Part shown: piece after piece, positions 21,948 through 33,528 of the stretch
How the letters are laid out: each line of letters starts with the position of its first letter
Numbering within the stretch: the first letter of the stretch is position 1
Source of the DNA: Shinella sumterensis
Lineage (GTDB): Bacteria; Pseudomonadota; Alphaproteobacteria; Rhizobiales; Rhizobiaceae
Direction of reading: 5' to 3'
Assembly (NCBI RefSeq): GCF_004514425.2
Contig: NZ_MYFN02000012.1
Location: 1-64,000 of the forward strand
DNA length: 64,000 bases
Translations under genes and position numbers: made by a program
The notes under the pieces: generated by a model
Databases searched by the model: none
The model's input: only the letters and a program-made list of their open reading frames with translations
What the model was told of the DNA's origin: nothing

Positions 21948-23636
21948 GTGCAGGTCCTTACTGAAAACGTACCGGCGCGCAGCCTGCGCCGCCGTTCCGG
22001 CGCCGCCCGACATCCGGTCCTTTCCGCCTCCGCCGTGCTGGCAGCGGCCATCGTGCTGATGCCGGCCATCGCCATCGTGGTGATCGCCGCAACCGGCGGC
22101 ACCGACAACTGGCCCCACCTCTTCAGCAACGTCATTCCGCGCGCCACGCTGCGCACCGTTACCCTGCTGGCCGGGGTCGCCACCATCGCGGCCGTCGTGG
22201 GCGTGGTGACGGCCTGGCTGGTGGCGAGTTGCGAGTTTCCCGGCCGCCGCGTGCTGTCCGGCCTGCTCGTGCTGCCGCTCGCCATTCCCGCCTATCTCGG
22301 CGCCTATGCGTTTGCGGAGTTCTTCTCCTTCACCGGGCCGATCCAGAACGCCTATCGCGCGCTGTTCGGCTTCCAGACCAGCCGCGACTACTGGTTCCCC
22401 GAAGTGCGCACCACCGGCGGCGCGATGCTGGTGTTGTCGAGCGTGCTCTACCCTTACGTCTATCTCTCCGCCCGCTCGATGTTCCTGATGCAGGGCCGGG
22501 CGGCGGCGGATGTGGCGCGCACGCTGGGCGCGGGGCCGCTGAAAGTGTTCGCGCGCATCCAGATCCCCATGGCGCGGCCGGCGATCATGGTCGGGCTGAC
22601 GCTGGTGGCCATGGAAACGCTGAACGATATCGGCGCGGTCGAATATCTGGGCGTCCAGACCCTGACCTTCTCGATCTTCGACACCTGGCTCAATCGCGGC
22701 AGCCTTGCGGGCGCCGCGCAGATCGCCTGCATCATGCTCGTCTTCGTCATCTGCCTGATGATGGTGGAGCGCGCCGCGCGCAGGCGGCAACGCTTCGCCA
22801 GCCAGAAGACGACGGCGGCGGTGCATGATTCCGTCCGGCTCAAGCTTGCGGGCTGGAAGCGCTGGGCGGCGAGCCTCGCCTGCCTGCTGCCGCCCGTCAT
22901 CGGTTTTGCCATTCCCGTCTTCGTGCTCGGCGGCTATGCGCTGCGCCGCCTTGAGCAGTTTGCCTCTTCGCGGCTTCTTTCGGCGCTCTGGCACAGTGTG
23001 CTGGTTTCCGGATCGACCGCCATCATCGCCGTGCTTCTCGCCTTCCTGCTGGCCTATGCGGCGCGCACCACGCGCTCGCGGCTGAACGCCGCTGCCGGCC
23101 GCTTCGCCTCCTTCGGCTACGGCGTGCCGGGAACGGTGCTGGCGATCGGCGTGCTCATTCCGCTCGCCAATTTCGACAATGCGCTGGATGCCTTCCTGCG
23201 CGCGAATTTCGGCATTTCGACCGGCCTCCTGCTGTCGGGCACCGGCTTTGCCATCATCTATGCCTGCACCGTGCGCTTCCTCACCATGGCCGAAGGCACG
23301 ATCGATGCGGGGTTCCACAAGCTCTCGCCGCATCTCGACATGGCGTCGCGCACGCTGGGGCGCACCAGCAGCCAGACGCTCTGGAGCGTGCTCGTGCCGA
23401 TGATGCGGCCGGCGACGCTGACGGCGGCGCTGCTCGTCTTCATCGAATCCATGAAGGAGCTTTCGGCCACCATCATGCTGCGGCCGTTCAACTTCAACAC
23501 GCTCGCGACCCTGGTCTACGAGGACGCTTCACGGGCAAAGGTGGAAGATGCGGGCGTGCCGGCCATGATCATCGTCGCGGTCGGGCTCATCCCGGTCTTT
23601 CTGGTGTCGCGCTCGCTCGACAAGGCGAACGGATAA
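21948..23636 (+). CDS. Ferric iron ABC transporter permease (FbpB type)
   Basis: A 562-residue permease with twelve or so hydrophobic segments and two BPD-transp-1 halves, the fused layout of FbpB/SfuB/HitB. The first half has EAA-like AADVARTLGAGPLKVFARIQIPMARPAI and ETLNDIGAVEYLGV; the second has SRTLGRTSSQTLWSVLVPMMRPA and ESMKELSATIMLRPFN. The paired motifs (NDIGAVEYLG, KELSATIMLRP) are typical of iron and thiamine permeases. It starts at GTG 21948, with GAGGGA upstream, 83 bases after cbrA. It is the likely partner of the ferric-binding protein at 11441. No ATPase for it is in the window. Confidence 0.85.
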   Translation: MQVLTENVPARSLRRRSGAARHPVLSASAVLAAAIVLMPAIAIVVIAATGGTDNWPHLFSNVIPRATLRTVTLLAGVATIAAVVGVVTAWLVASCEFPGRRVLSGLLVLPLAIPAYLGAYAFAEFFSFTGPIQNAYRALFGFQTSRDYWFPEVRTTGGAMLVLSSVLYPYVYLSARSMFLMQGRAAADVARTLGAGPLKVFARIQIPMARPAIMVGLTLVAMETLNDIGAVEYLGVQTLTFSIFDTWLNRGSLAGAAQIACIMLVFVICLMMVERAARRRQRFASQKTTAAVHDSVRLKLAGWKRWAASLACLLPPVIGFAIPVFVLGGYALRRLEQFASSRLLSALWHSVLVSGSTAIIAVLLAFLLAYAARTTRSRLNAAAGRFASFGYGVPGTVLAIGVLIPLANFDNALDAFLRANFGISTGLLLSGTGFAIIYACTVRFLTMAEGTIDAGFHKLSPHLDMASRTLGRTSSQTLWSVLVPMMRPATLTAALLVFIESMKELSATIMLRPFNFNTLATLVYEDASRAKVEDAGVPAMIIVAVGLIPVFLVSRSLDKANG

Positions 23637-23885
23637 AAAAAGGGCGACCCAAAGGCCGCCCCGATAGTTTGCATGCTGTCCAACGAAAGCCAGGGTGAAC
23701 GGCATCATGCCATCGGGGTCGGATCAACCGATACGCCCGTCATCGGGCGCGCTCAAGTTGGTACGACCTTGTGCCAGCCCGCCTTAACAAATCCTTACCT
23801 GGCCGGTTCCGGCACAAAGCTTTCGTTCACAACTTCGCAATCTTGGTTAATTTGACAGGCGTCAAATCGTTAATACGCGCGACGC

Positions 23886-25838
<1,953 letters not shown>

Positions 25839-26018
25839 GCTTGTCCTCCACTCCACGGCTTTGGTATATCATGGTGCGCCGCAATATAAAGCGGCGAACG
25901 CCGGATCGCGCCGTCTCCGAACGCAATTCCGCCATGGCGGGATTTGATTTCTTGCGCGCGACGGCCTATCCCGATTTCGCTTGAGATGTGAATGCCGCGG
26001 GCAGAGGAGCCGCGCCCC

Positions 26019-27848
26019 ATGACCCTTCCCCGTTTGGTCCGATCGAAATTCTGGGTAAGGGCCATTCTGGTCGCGCTTGTCGTGGTCGCGGGACTGCGCA
26101 TCGGCTTTTCCTTTCTCGTCCAGCCGGAGACGGTGGAGCGCGGCCTGGAACAGGCGCTCGAGAACTGGACGGGCGCGCAGGTTCATATCGGCAAGGAAAC
26201 GCATTTCAGCTTCTGGCCCTATCCCCGCGTGACGCTGCGCGACGTGCGCGTCGTGCCCGATGGCAGCGGCGAGCTCATTTCCGCCGAAACCGTCTCGGCG
26301 ACGTTCGACCTTTTCGGCGCAGTGCGCGGACACCCGTCCTTCAGCGATTTCGAGCTTGTGCGGCCCATCGTACGCCTGCGCCGGCAGGCGGACGGAACGT
26401 TCAACTGGCGCCACAGCGGCTGGCTCGTCCAGGCCATCGATGCGACAAAGGCCGCCGAGGGCAAGCCGACATCCGAACCGTCCGATGAACGCATCGGCAC
26501 GATCACGCTGGTGGACGGCGTGCTGGAGATCGTTTCGGGGGAGAGCCGTCCCTACCGCATCTCCGACATCGACGGCACCGTCACCTGGCCGACCCTGCGG
26601 CAACGCCTGACCCTGGCGCTTTCGGGTGTCAGCAACGGCGAGATGACGCGCCTGTCCTTCGATGCCGACCAGCCGCTCGCCCTGCTTGCCGGCCGCGATG
26701 CCGCCGTTCGCACGAGCCTGTCGGCCGACCCCGGCGCCGTCCGCTTCGAAGGCGCGGCCAATCTTTCCGGCAGCGGCTTCGTCAACGGCACCGTGCAGCT
26801 TTCGACGCCCTCGCTCAGCCGCCTGCTCGCCTGGCAGGGCCGGGACATTCCGGCCGTCAGCACCATCGGGGAGATGACCGTCGAAGCGAACATCGCGACA
26901 TCCGGCTACGCCGCCAGACTGGAGAACGTCAAGCTGGCGCTCGACGGCACCAAGGCGACCGGCGTGCTCGACCTCAACCTGCCACCGCAGAGCGTGCCGC
27001 GGATCGGAGGCACGCTCGCCTTCGACCGCATCGACCTGCGCGCCTTCCTCTCGGCCTTTTCGCCGCTTCCCGGCGCCGACCAGAACGCCCCGACGATCGA
27101 CACCACGTTCATCCATCAGTTCGGCATGGACCTGCGTCTTTCGGCCGGAACGGCAACGTTCTCGCCCTTTGCGCTGAAGGACCTTGCCGCCGGCATGCGC
27201 ATCGAGAACGGACGCGCATCCTTCGATATCGGCGACAGCACCCTGCTGGACGGACGCCTGACGGGGCGTATCGCGCTGGCCGAGGAAGGCTTCCGCGGCG
27301 GCGGCAAGCTGCAATTCTCGCTCAGCAATGTCGACATGGGCAGCATCGCCAGCACACTTGCGCTGCCGGGGCCGCTGCCGTCAGGCATCGGATCGGCGGA
27401 TTTCGAACTCTCGACGAAGCTGCCGCTGTGGGCAACCACACCCTCCGACATGTCCGGCAAGTTCCGCTTGCGGCTGGGGTCCGGCACGCTCACGCATTTC
27501 AACCGGCAGGCCTTCGAGAAGCTCGCCGCGCAGGGCAACTTCTTCAGCATGTCCGCGGCGGGAGACGGGTCGTTCGCTTTCAACCGGGCGGATGTCGAAG
27601 CGCGTCTCGACCGGGGGCTCGCCGAGCTGACAAAGGCCGAGATCGAAAGCAACGATGCGCTGCTGACATTGTCGGGAATGGTGCCCTACCGGACCGGTAG
27701 TCTCGCTTTGGCCGGGCTTTTGAAGGACCGGACGGCAGCAGACGCGACGAACGGCAAACCGGGCCTCAGCTTCTTCGTCGGCGGCTCCTGGCCCGATCCG
27801 GTCATCTCGCCGGCCTCGGTCCTGACGGGGCGGCAGCCCCGCCAGTAA
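26019..27848 (+). CDS. AsmA-like protein with one N-terminal membrane anchor
   Basis: About 609 residues. An N-terminal transmembrane helix (about 12-32) is followed by the AsmA start: VERGLEQALENWTGAQVHIGKETHFSFWPYPRVTLRDVRVV. The rest is beta-rich with the C-terminal AsmA-2 pattern (MGSIASTLALPGPLPSGIGSADFELSTKL). AsmA-like proteins are bridge-type proteins of the periplasm linked to phospholipid movement or outer-membrane assembly. An ATG at 25992 is also possible; 26019 has GAGGAG upstream. It is monocistronic, facing potI at its end. Confidence 0.8.
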   Translation: MTLPRLVRSKFWVRAILVALVVVAGLRIGFSFLVQPETVERGLEQALENWTGAQVHIGKETHFSFWPYPRVTLRDVRVVPDGSGELISAETVSATFDLFGAVRGHPSFSDFELVRPIVRLRRQADGTFNWRHSGWLVQAIDATKAAEGKPTSEPSDERIGTITLVDGVLEIVSGESRPYRISDIDGTVTWPTLRQRLTLALSGVSNGEMTRLSFDADQPLALLAGRDAAVRTSLSADPGAVRFEGAANLSGSGFVNGTVQLSTPSLSRLLAWQGRDIPAVSTIGEMTVEANIATSGYAARLENVKLALDGTKATGVLDLNLPPQSVPRIGGTLAFDRIDLRAFLSAFSPLPGADQNAPTIDTTFIHQFGMDLRLSAGTATFSPFALKDLAAGMRIENGRASFDIGDSTLLDGRLTGRIALAEEGFRGGGKLQFSLSNVDMGSIASTLALPGPLPSGIGSADFELSTKLPLWATTPSDMSGKFRLRLGSGTLTHFNRQAFEKLAAQGNFFSMSAAGDGSFAFNRADVEARLDRGLAELTKAEIESNDALLTLSGMVPYRTGSLALAGLLKDRTAADATNGKPGLSFFVGGSWPDPVISPASVLTGRQPRQ

Positions 27849-27865
27849 CGGCTCTTTTCCCCATC

Positions 27866-28684
27866 TCAGCGGCCGGCGATGGCCGCCTGCTCGTCGCGCT
27901 GGCGCTGCACTTCGCGCCGTTTCGTCATGATCGACGCGATGATGACGCCGATCGCGACAAGGCCGATCAGGATGGTGCAGGCCGCGTTGATCTCGGGCGT
28001 GACGCCGAGGCGGACCTGACTGTAGATCTTCATCGGCAGCGTCGTTGCGCCCGGACCGGAGGTGAAGCTGGCGATGACGAGGTCGTCCAGCGAAAGCGTC
28101 AGGGCCAGCATCCAGCCGGACAGCACGGCCGGCGCGATGACCGGCAGCGTCACCTCCAGGAAGGTGCGGACCGGTGTGGCGCCGAGATCCATCGCCGCCT
28201 CCTCGATCGAGCGATCGAAGGAGAGGAGACGCGACTGCACCACAACCGTCACGAAGCACATGCTGAAGGTGATATGCGCGAGCGTCACCGTCACGAAGCC
28301 GCGGTCGAGGCCGATGGCGACGAAGAGCAGCAGCAGCGACAGGCCGGTGATGACTTCCGGCATGACAAGCGGCGCGTAGACCATGCCCGAGAAGAGCAGC
28401 CGGCCGCGAAAGCGCGTGTAGCGCGTCAGGGCCAGCGCCGCCATGGTGCCGAGCACCGTGGCGATGGTGGCAGACAGGAGCGCGACGCGGATCGTCACCC
28501 ACGCCGCATCCATCAGGCCGCGGTTGTTGAACAGTGATACATACCATTTCGTCGAGAAGCCGGCCCAGACCGTCACGAGCTTGGACTCGTTGAAGGAGAA
28601 GACGACCAGCAGCACGATCGGCAGGTAGAGGAACGCGAAGCCGAGAACGACCGAGACGATGTTGAAACGGGACCAGGTGTTCAT
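27866..28684 (-). CDS. potI: Putrescine ABC transporter permease PotI
   Basis: A 272-residue permease with six transmembrane segments and the PotI/PotC pattern: YLPIVLLVVFSFNESKLVTVWAGFSTKWYVSLF near the start, AAMDLGATPVRTFLEVTLP as EAA loop (about 160-180), and LSLDDLVIASFTSGPGATTLPMKIYSQVRLGVTPE near the end. Last gene of potFGHI. The start is 3 bases past the potH stop. The acidic and aromatic residues in the last loop are typical of polyamine permeases. Confidence 0.92.
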   Translation of the reverse strand: MNTWSRFNIVSVVLGFAFLYLPIVLLVVFSFNESKLVTVWAGFSTKWYVSLFNNRGLMDAAWVTIRVALLSATIATVLGTMAALALTRYTRFRGRLLFSGMVYAPLVMPEVITGLSLLLLFVAIGLDRGFVTVTLAHITFSMCFVTVVVQSRLLSFDRSIEEAAMDLGATPVRTFLEVTLPVIAPAVLSGWMLALTLSLDDLVIASFTSGPGATTLPMKIYSQVRLGVTPEINAACTILIGLVAIGVIIASIMTKRREVQRQRDEQAAIAGR

Positions 28685-28687
28685 GGC

Positions 28688-29599
28688 TTATCTCCCCTGC
28701 TCTTCGGCCTTGGCCTGCGCGTTCTGGAAGAACACGATGGGCACGACGAGAATGAGCAGCAGGATCGTCGCCACGGCAGCGGATACCGGCCAGTCACGGT
28801 TCGCATTGAACTCGTTCCACAATGTCTTGCCGATCATCAGCGTCTGCGATCCGCCGAGCAGGTCGGGAATGACGAATTCGCCGACGGCCGGGATGAAGAC
28901 GAGCATGCAGCCTGCCACCACGCCGGGCAGCGACAGCGGGAAGGTGATTTTCCAGAAGGCGGTGATCTGCGGGCAACCGAGATCCTGCGCCGCCTCGATC
29001 AGCGTGTTGTCCATCTTCTCCAGCGCGGAATAGAGCGGCAGCACCATGAAGGGCAGGTAGGAATAGACGATGCCGATATAGATCGCCCAGTTCGTGCCCA
29101 GGATGATCAGCGGGGAATCGATGATGCCCGTGCCGATCAGAAACTGGTTGAGCAGTCCTTCCGGCTTCAGGATCGCGATCCACGCATAGACGCGGATGAG
29201 GAAGCTCGTCCAGAACGGCAGGATGACGAGCATCAGAAGCGTCGGACGCAGCGAACGCGGCGCCTGCGCCATGCCATAGGCGATGGGATAGCCGATCAGC
29301 AGGGTGGCAAGCGTCGAAACGCCGGCGATCCACACGCTCGACAGATAGGCGTTGAGATAGAGCGCATCTTCGGTCAGCCAGACGAAATTGTCGAAGCTGA
29401 ATTCCCCGATCTTCGCCCAGATGCCGGAAAGGCCGTCCGCCAGCGCGAAAACCGGCTCATAGGGCGGCTGGGCGATGGCGGTGGTGGACAGCGAAATGCG
29501 GAAGACGATCAGGAAGGGGACAAGAAAGAAGAACAGCAGCCAGGCATAGGGAATGATGATGACAAGGCGGCTGAAGATGGCGGAGCCGAGCTTGCTCAT
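28688..29599 (-). CDS. potH: Putrescine ABC transporter permease PotH
   Basis: A 303-residue permease with the PotH/PotB pattern: IIPYAWLLFFFLVPFLIVFRISLS at the N-terminus, SYLPFMVLPLYSALEKMDNTLIEAAQDLGCP (EAA loop, about 210-240), and VFIPAVGEFVIPDLLGGSQTLMIG following. Six hydrophobic segments. The central insertion (LADGLSGIWAKIGEFSFDNFVWL) fits PotH. It forms the channel with PotI. It begins 4 bases past the potG stop. Confidence 0.92.
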   Translation of the reverse strand: MSKLGSAIFSRLVIIIPYAWLLFFFLVPFLIVFRISLSTTAIAQPPYEPVFALADGLSGIWAKIGEFSFDNFVWLTEDALYLNAYLSSVWIAGVSTLATLLIGYPIAYGMAQAPRSLRPTLLMLVILPFWTSFLIRVYAWIAILKPEGLLNQFLIGTGIIDSPLIILGTNWAIYIGIVYSYLPFMVLPLYSALEKMDNTLIEAAQDLGCPQITAFWKITFPLSLPGVVAGCMLVFIPAVGEFVIPDLLGGSQTLMIGKTLWNEFNANRDWPVSAAVATILLLILVVPIVFFQNAQAKAEEQGR

Positions 29600-29603
29600 G
29601 CGC

Positions 29604-30746
29604 TCAATCCTTCAACACGACGCCGGCTGTCTCCCCGAAGGAAACCCAGACCTTTTCATCATAGGCGATGGGGTTCTCCACCTCGCGCTGGGCATTCAGC
29701 ATCGAGGCCTTGACCACCTTGCCACTGCCGAGCTTGACGTAGAAGACCGTCATGTCGCCGAGATAGCCGATGTCCCAGACCTCGCCCTCGGCCGCGTTGA
29801 CGGTGGCGTCGGTTGGGGCATTGCGCGAGACCTTCAGCTTCTCCGGCCGGATGGCGAAGCCGGCGGCGCTGCCGCTCGCCGGAGCGCCCGCCGAGGCGGT
29901 GCGCACGGTAAAGCCGTCATTGGTCACCAGTTCGATCTTGCCGTTGCCGCTCGCGGAGACCTTGCCGTCGAGAATGTTCACGTCACCGATGAAGTCCGCG
30001 ACGAAGCGCGAATTGGGCGCTTCATAGATTTCCGCAGGGGTGGCGACCTGGATGACCTTGCCGTGGCTCATGACGGCGATGCGGTCGGCCATGGTCATCG
30101 CCTCCTCCTGGTCGTGCGTGACGACGACGAAGGTGAGGCCGAGATCCTGCTGGAGGTCCATCAGTTCGAACTGCGTTTCCTCGCGCAGCTTCTTGTCGAG
30201 CGCGCCGAGCGGTTCGTCGAGCAGCAGCACCTTCGGGCGCTTGGCCAGCGAACGGGCGAGCGCCACGCGCTGGCGCTGGCCGCCGGACAGCTGATGCGGC
30301 TTGCGCTTGGCGAACTGCTCCAGCTTCACCAGCTTGAGCATCTGGGCGACACGCTCGGCGATCTCGTTCTTCGGCATGCCGTCCTGGCGCAGGCCAAAGC
30401 CGATATTGCTCTCCACCGTCATATGCGGAAAGAGCGCGTAGGACTGGAACATCATGTTGACCGGCCGCTTGTAGGGCGGAATGCTCGCAATATCCTGGCC
30501 ATCGAGGATGATCTCGCCGGATGTCGGCCGTTCGAACCCAGCAAGCATGCGCAGAAGCGTGGACTTTCCGCAGCCCGAAGCGCCGAGCAGGGCGAAGAAC
30601 TCGCGGTGGTAGATGTCGAGCGTGAGATTGTCGACAGCCGTGAAATCACCGAACTTCTTCGTGACATTGCGGAAGGTGATGAACGGCTTTGCGGCCGGGT
30701 CGGCCCAGGGCGCAAAGGAACGACGGATATTGCCGAGAGATTTCAT
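29604..30746 (-). CDS. potG: Putrescine ABC transporter ATP-binding protein PotG
   Basis: A 380-residue ATPase with Walker A GASGCGKST (about 57-65), signature LSGGQRQR, Walker B VLLLDEPLGALD and a C-terminal TOBE domain (about 300-380) containing RPEKLKVSRN. Matches PotG/PotA in length. I took the start MKSLGNIRRSF at 30746, with GGGGACA upstream, over an ATG 12 bases earlier. Energises PotH/PotI. A perfect hairpin lies between it and potF upstream. Confidence 0.91.
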   Translation of the reverse strand: MKSLGNIRRSFAPWADPAAKPFITFRNVTKKFGDFTAVDNLTLDIYHREFFALLGASGCGKSTLLRMLAGFERPTSGEIILDGQDIASIPPYKRPVNMMFQSYALFPHMTVESNIGFGLRQDGMPKNEIAERVAQMLKLVKLEQFAKRKPHQLSGGQRQRVALARSLAKRPKVLLLDEPLGALDKKLREETQFELMDLQQDLGLTFVVVTHDQEEAMTMADRIAVMSHGKVIQVATPAEIYEAPNSRFVADFIGDVNILDGKVSASGNGKIELVTNDGFTVRTASAGAPASGSAAGFAIRPEKLKVSRNAPTDATVNAAEGEVWDIGYLGDMTVFYVKLGSGKVVKASMLNAQREVENPIAYDEKVWVSFGETAGVVLKD

Positions 30747-30782
30747 GCCTGTCCCCATCTCTTTTTATTGGCAGCACAAATG

Positions 30783-30813
30783 AAATTGCCCGGAAGGTTC
30801 TTCCGGGCAATTT
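30783..30813 (-). repeat. Strong hairpin between potF and potG
   Basis: Perfect 13-base inverted repeat AAATTGCCCGGAA with its complement and a 5-base loop, 13 bases past the potF stop, followed on the minus strand by CATTTG. Likely partial terminator or mRNA-stabilising element that lifts PotF above PotGHI. Confidence 0.75.
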
Positions 30814-30825
30814 ACACTGGACCGA

Positions 30826-31920
30826 TTACTGGCCGGTCACGACTTTTGTCCACGTGCGCGTGAACAGACGCTGCGTTTTGGAATCGAGCGCCGTGTTGGT
30901 GAAGAGCTTCTTCAGCGTTTCCTCATCCGGGTAGATCGTCGGATCCTTGATGATGTCTTCGGGCAGAAGTTCCTGGGAAGCCTTGTTGCCATTGGCGTAG
31001 TGGATGTAGGTCGACGCCTTGGCGATCACGTCCGGACGCATGATGTAGTCGAGAAAGGCGTGTGCCTCCTCGACATGCGGCGCATCGGCGGGGATCGCCA
31101 TCTGGTCGAACCACATCTGTGTGCCTTCCTTCGGGATGGCATAGCCGATCTCGACGCCGTTCTTGGCCTCTTCGGCGCGGTCACGGCCCTGGAAGATATC
31201 GCCCGACCAGCCGATCGCGATGCAGATATCGCCATTGGCAAGGCCGTTGATAAACTCCGACGAGTGGAACTTGCGCACGAAGGGGCGCACCTTCAGCAGC
31301 GCTTCCTCGGCCTTGGCGATATCAGCCGGATCATGGCTGTCGGGGTTGAGCCCGAGGGATGCAAGCGTGACCGGAATCATGTCGGTCGGGGAATCCAGCA
31401 TGTTGATGCCGCAGTCCTTCAGCTTCTCGGCATTGGCCGGATCGAAGATCGCGCTCCAGCTGTCGATTTCGTCGACACCCAGCGCTTCCTTGATCTTGGC
31501 CTTGTTGTAGCCGATGCCGATCGTGCCCCACATGTAGTTGATCGAGTATTCGTTGCCCGGGTCGAACGGCTGCATGCGCTCGGAGATCATGTCCCACATG
31601 TTCTTGAGGTTCGGCAGCTTGGACTTGTCGAGCTTCTGGTACACGCCCGCCGCGATCTGGCGCTGCAGGAAGGTATTGGTGGGCACGACGACGTCATAAC
31701 CTGTGCCGCCAGCCAGCAGCTTCGTCTCAAGGATTTCGTTGGAGTCGTAGACGTCGTAGACGACCTTGATGCCGGTTTCCTTGGTGAAATCGTCGATGAT
31801 CGAGCTATCGATGTAATCGGACCAGTTGTAGACGTTGACAACCTTCTCTTGCGCGAAAGCGCTGCCGGCCGCCATGAGCGCCGCGAGAGCGGCCGTCGCA
31901 AAAAGAGTACGTCTTACCAT
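30826..31920 (-). CDS. potF: Periplasmic putrescine-binding protein PotF
   Basis: A 364-residue polyamine-binding protein. Signal peptide is about 1-23 (ending AFA), then EKVVNVYNWSDYIDSSIIDDFTKETG, the canonical PotF/PotD opening whose Trp-Ser-Asp-Tyr contacts the polyamine. Later come SPTDMIPVTLASLGLNPDS and IGWSGDIFQG, also ligand-contact stretches in PotF. First gene of potFGHI. The puuA/puuB-like genes at 41832-44651 can degrade the imported putrescine. Confidence 0.92.
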   Translation of the reverse strand: MVRRTLFATAALAALMAAGSAFAQEKVVNVYNWSDYIDSSIIDDFTKETGIKVVYDVYDSNEILETKLLAGGTGYDVVVPTNTFLQRQIAAGVYQKLDKSKLPNLKNMWDMISERMQPFDPGNEYSINYMWGTIGIGYNKAKIKEALGVDEIDSWSAIFDPANAEKLKDCGINMLDSPTDMIPVTLASLGLNPDSHDPADIAKAEEALLKVRPFVRKFHSSEFINGLANGDICIAIGWSGDIFQGRDRAEEAKNGVEIGYAIPKEGTQMWFDQMAIPADAPHVEEAHAFLDYIMRPDVIAKASTYIHYANGNKASQELLPEDIIKDPTIYPDEETLKKLFTNTALDSKTQRLFTRTWTKVVTGQ

Positions 31921-32101
31921 TGATTTTTCTCCCAGTTTTTTAACTGACCGATGCGTTCACACGAACGTCTGTCGCCGATTATGGAGTTTTTTCAAGAGGC
32001 GACAAGCCGCATTCTACGTAAAGGCCCGACGAATTTTATATCACATTGTTCCCATTCCTATCATATCTCATCCGCATCTCCGACGGAAATCAAGTCAAAA
32101 C

Positions 32102-33517
32102 TTACTGGAAGTCGAAAAGGCTGAGGCCCGCCACCATTTCGTCGAGCCCCAGCGGACGCGTGACCGGTGGCTCGGCCCGTGCAAGACAGCCCTGCCGCTC
32201 GCACAGCCGGCACGCGGTGCCGACGGGCACGGCAGCGTCCCGACGCAGCGCTTCCGCGTAAACCGTCTCGTCCGCATGGGCCGCATCGCAGCCGATGAGC
32301 AGCGCCGTGCGGCGCACACGCTCGGCAAAGGCGCCCTGCGGCCCTTCCAGCGTGCGGGAGACGGCGAGAAATGCGGCCCCGTCAGGCATTTCCACGCGAT
32401 CGACGAGAATCTGCCCCGGCTGGGCGAAGGCCGCGTGCACGCCGAGCTTGGGACAGTCGCCGCCGAACCGGGCCTGGGGAAAACCCTGTGCGCCGGCCCG
32501 GCGGAAACGGTGGCCGGCATTGTCGATCTCCAGCATGAAGAACGGCACGCCGGCCCTGCTCGGCCGCTGGAGCATGGTCAGGCGGTTCGCCGCCTGTTCG
32601 TAGGACACGCCGAAGCGCGACCGCAGCATGTCGATATCGTAGCGCACGCGCTGTGCGGCGGCGTGAAAGGCCTCATAGGGCATCATCAGGGCATGGGCCG
32701 CGTAGCGCGCCAGCTCGAAACGCGCGATGCGCTTTGCCTCCGCTGTGGAGAAGGCAAGCAGATCGAGCTCGGCGAAGATCTCGTCCTGAAGCGCCAGCTG
32801 CACCGTTTCCATGGCGATCTCGCGCAGCTGATCGAAGGGCGAAAGGCGCTCCGACAAGAAGAGGCGCATGGAGTGCCGATCGAAGCGGCGCCGCAGGGTC
32901 GGCATGGCATGGACGGGCAGAAGGCGCACGACGACGCCGTGCTGCTTGCGCAGCCAGCCCTTCAGCGCCGCGGCCAGCTCGTCGCCGGGTGCAAGCGCGG
33001 CGTGGAACCGTTCGGCGGCCTCGTCGATGGCGCCGAAATAGTTGGGGCGGTTTTCCAGCTTGTCGCGCACCTCGTCCATCGGCAACAGGGTGCCGGCCAG
33101 CATGGTGGCGCGCCCCTCGCGGGCCAGCATATCGGCAAGGTCTGTCAGGCGCGCAGCCTGCTCGCGATAGGCCCGGTAGAGCTTGAGGATACCGCTCGCC
33201 ACATTCGGCGCCGCGTCCGCGATTTCCAGAAGCTCCTGGTCTCCCGGCAGTTCGCCGGCCAGCAGCGGATCGGCGAAGACTTCCCGCAACTGGCGCGCAT
33301 TGCCGGCGCTTTCGCCCTGGAGCTCATCGAGATCGACCTTGTAGACGGAGGCAAGCCGCAGAAGAAGCTGCACCGTAAGCGGTCGCTGGTTGCGCTCGAT
33401 CAGATTGAGATAGGACGGCGAGATCGACAGCCCCTCGGCCATCGCCGTCTGGGTGAGGCCGAGCGTGTTGCGGATGCGCCGGACCTTCGGGCCCGCAAAG
33501 ATCTTGTTCTCCGCCAT
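32102..33517 (-). CDS. XRE-type short-chain acyl-CoA-responsive regulator (ScfR/RamB-like)
   Basis: A 471-residue protein. The N-terminal Cro/C1 HTH is at about 10-64 (RRIRNTLGLTQTAMAEGLSISPSYLNLIERNQ). An ImmA/IrrE-like middle follows (about 165-260), where the zinc HExxH motif is absent (FELARYAAHALM), then a C-terminal DUF2083 domain with clustered Cys (GTACRLCERQGCLARAEPPVTR). This layout is that of RamB/PrpR/ScfR proteins, which sense acyl-CoA and control acetate, propionate and glyoxylate genes. It is divergent from aceA, its expected target. Confidence 0.87.
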   Translation of the reverse strand: MAENKIFAGPKVRRIRNTLGLTQTAMAEGLSISPSYLNLIERNQRPLTVQLLLRLASVYKVDLDELQGESAGNARQLREVFADPLLAGELPGDQELLEIADAAPNVASGILKLYRAYREQAARLTDLADMLAREGRATMLAGTLLPMDEVRDKLENRPNYFGAIDEAAERFHAALAPGDELAAALKGWLRKQHGVVVRLLPVHAMPTLRRRFDRHSMRLFLSERLSPFDQLREIAMETVQLALQDEIFAELDLLAFSTAEAKRIARFELARYAAHALMMPYEAFHAAAQRVRYDIDMLRSRFGVSYEQAANRLTMLQRPSRAGVPFFMLEIDNAGHRFRRAGAQGFPQARFGGDCPKLGVHAAFAQPGQILVDRVEMPDGAAFLAVSRTLEGPQGAFAERVRRTALLIGCDAAHADETVYAEALRRDAAVPVGTACRLCERQGCLARAEPPVTRPLGLDEMVAGLSLFDFQ

Positions 33518-33528
33518 ATGTCAAATCC

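Noticed and set aside
23637-23885. Possible small RNA or gene between the iron permease and acetoacetyl-CoA synthetase
   Set aside because: Only a weak imperfect hairpin (about 23640-23662, GGGCGACC/GGCCGCCC) was found, more likely a terminator; nothing else is supported.
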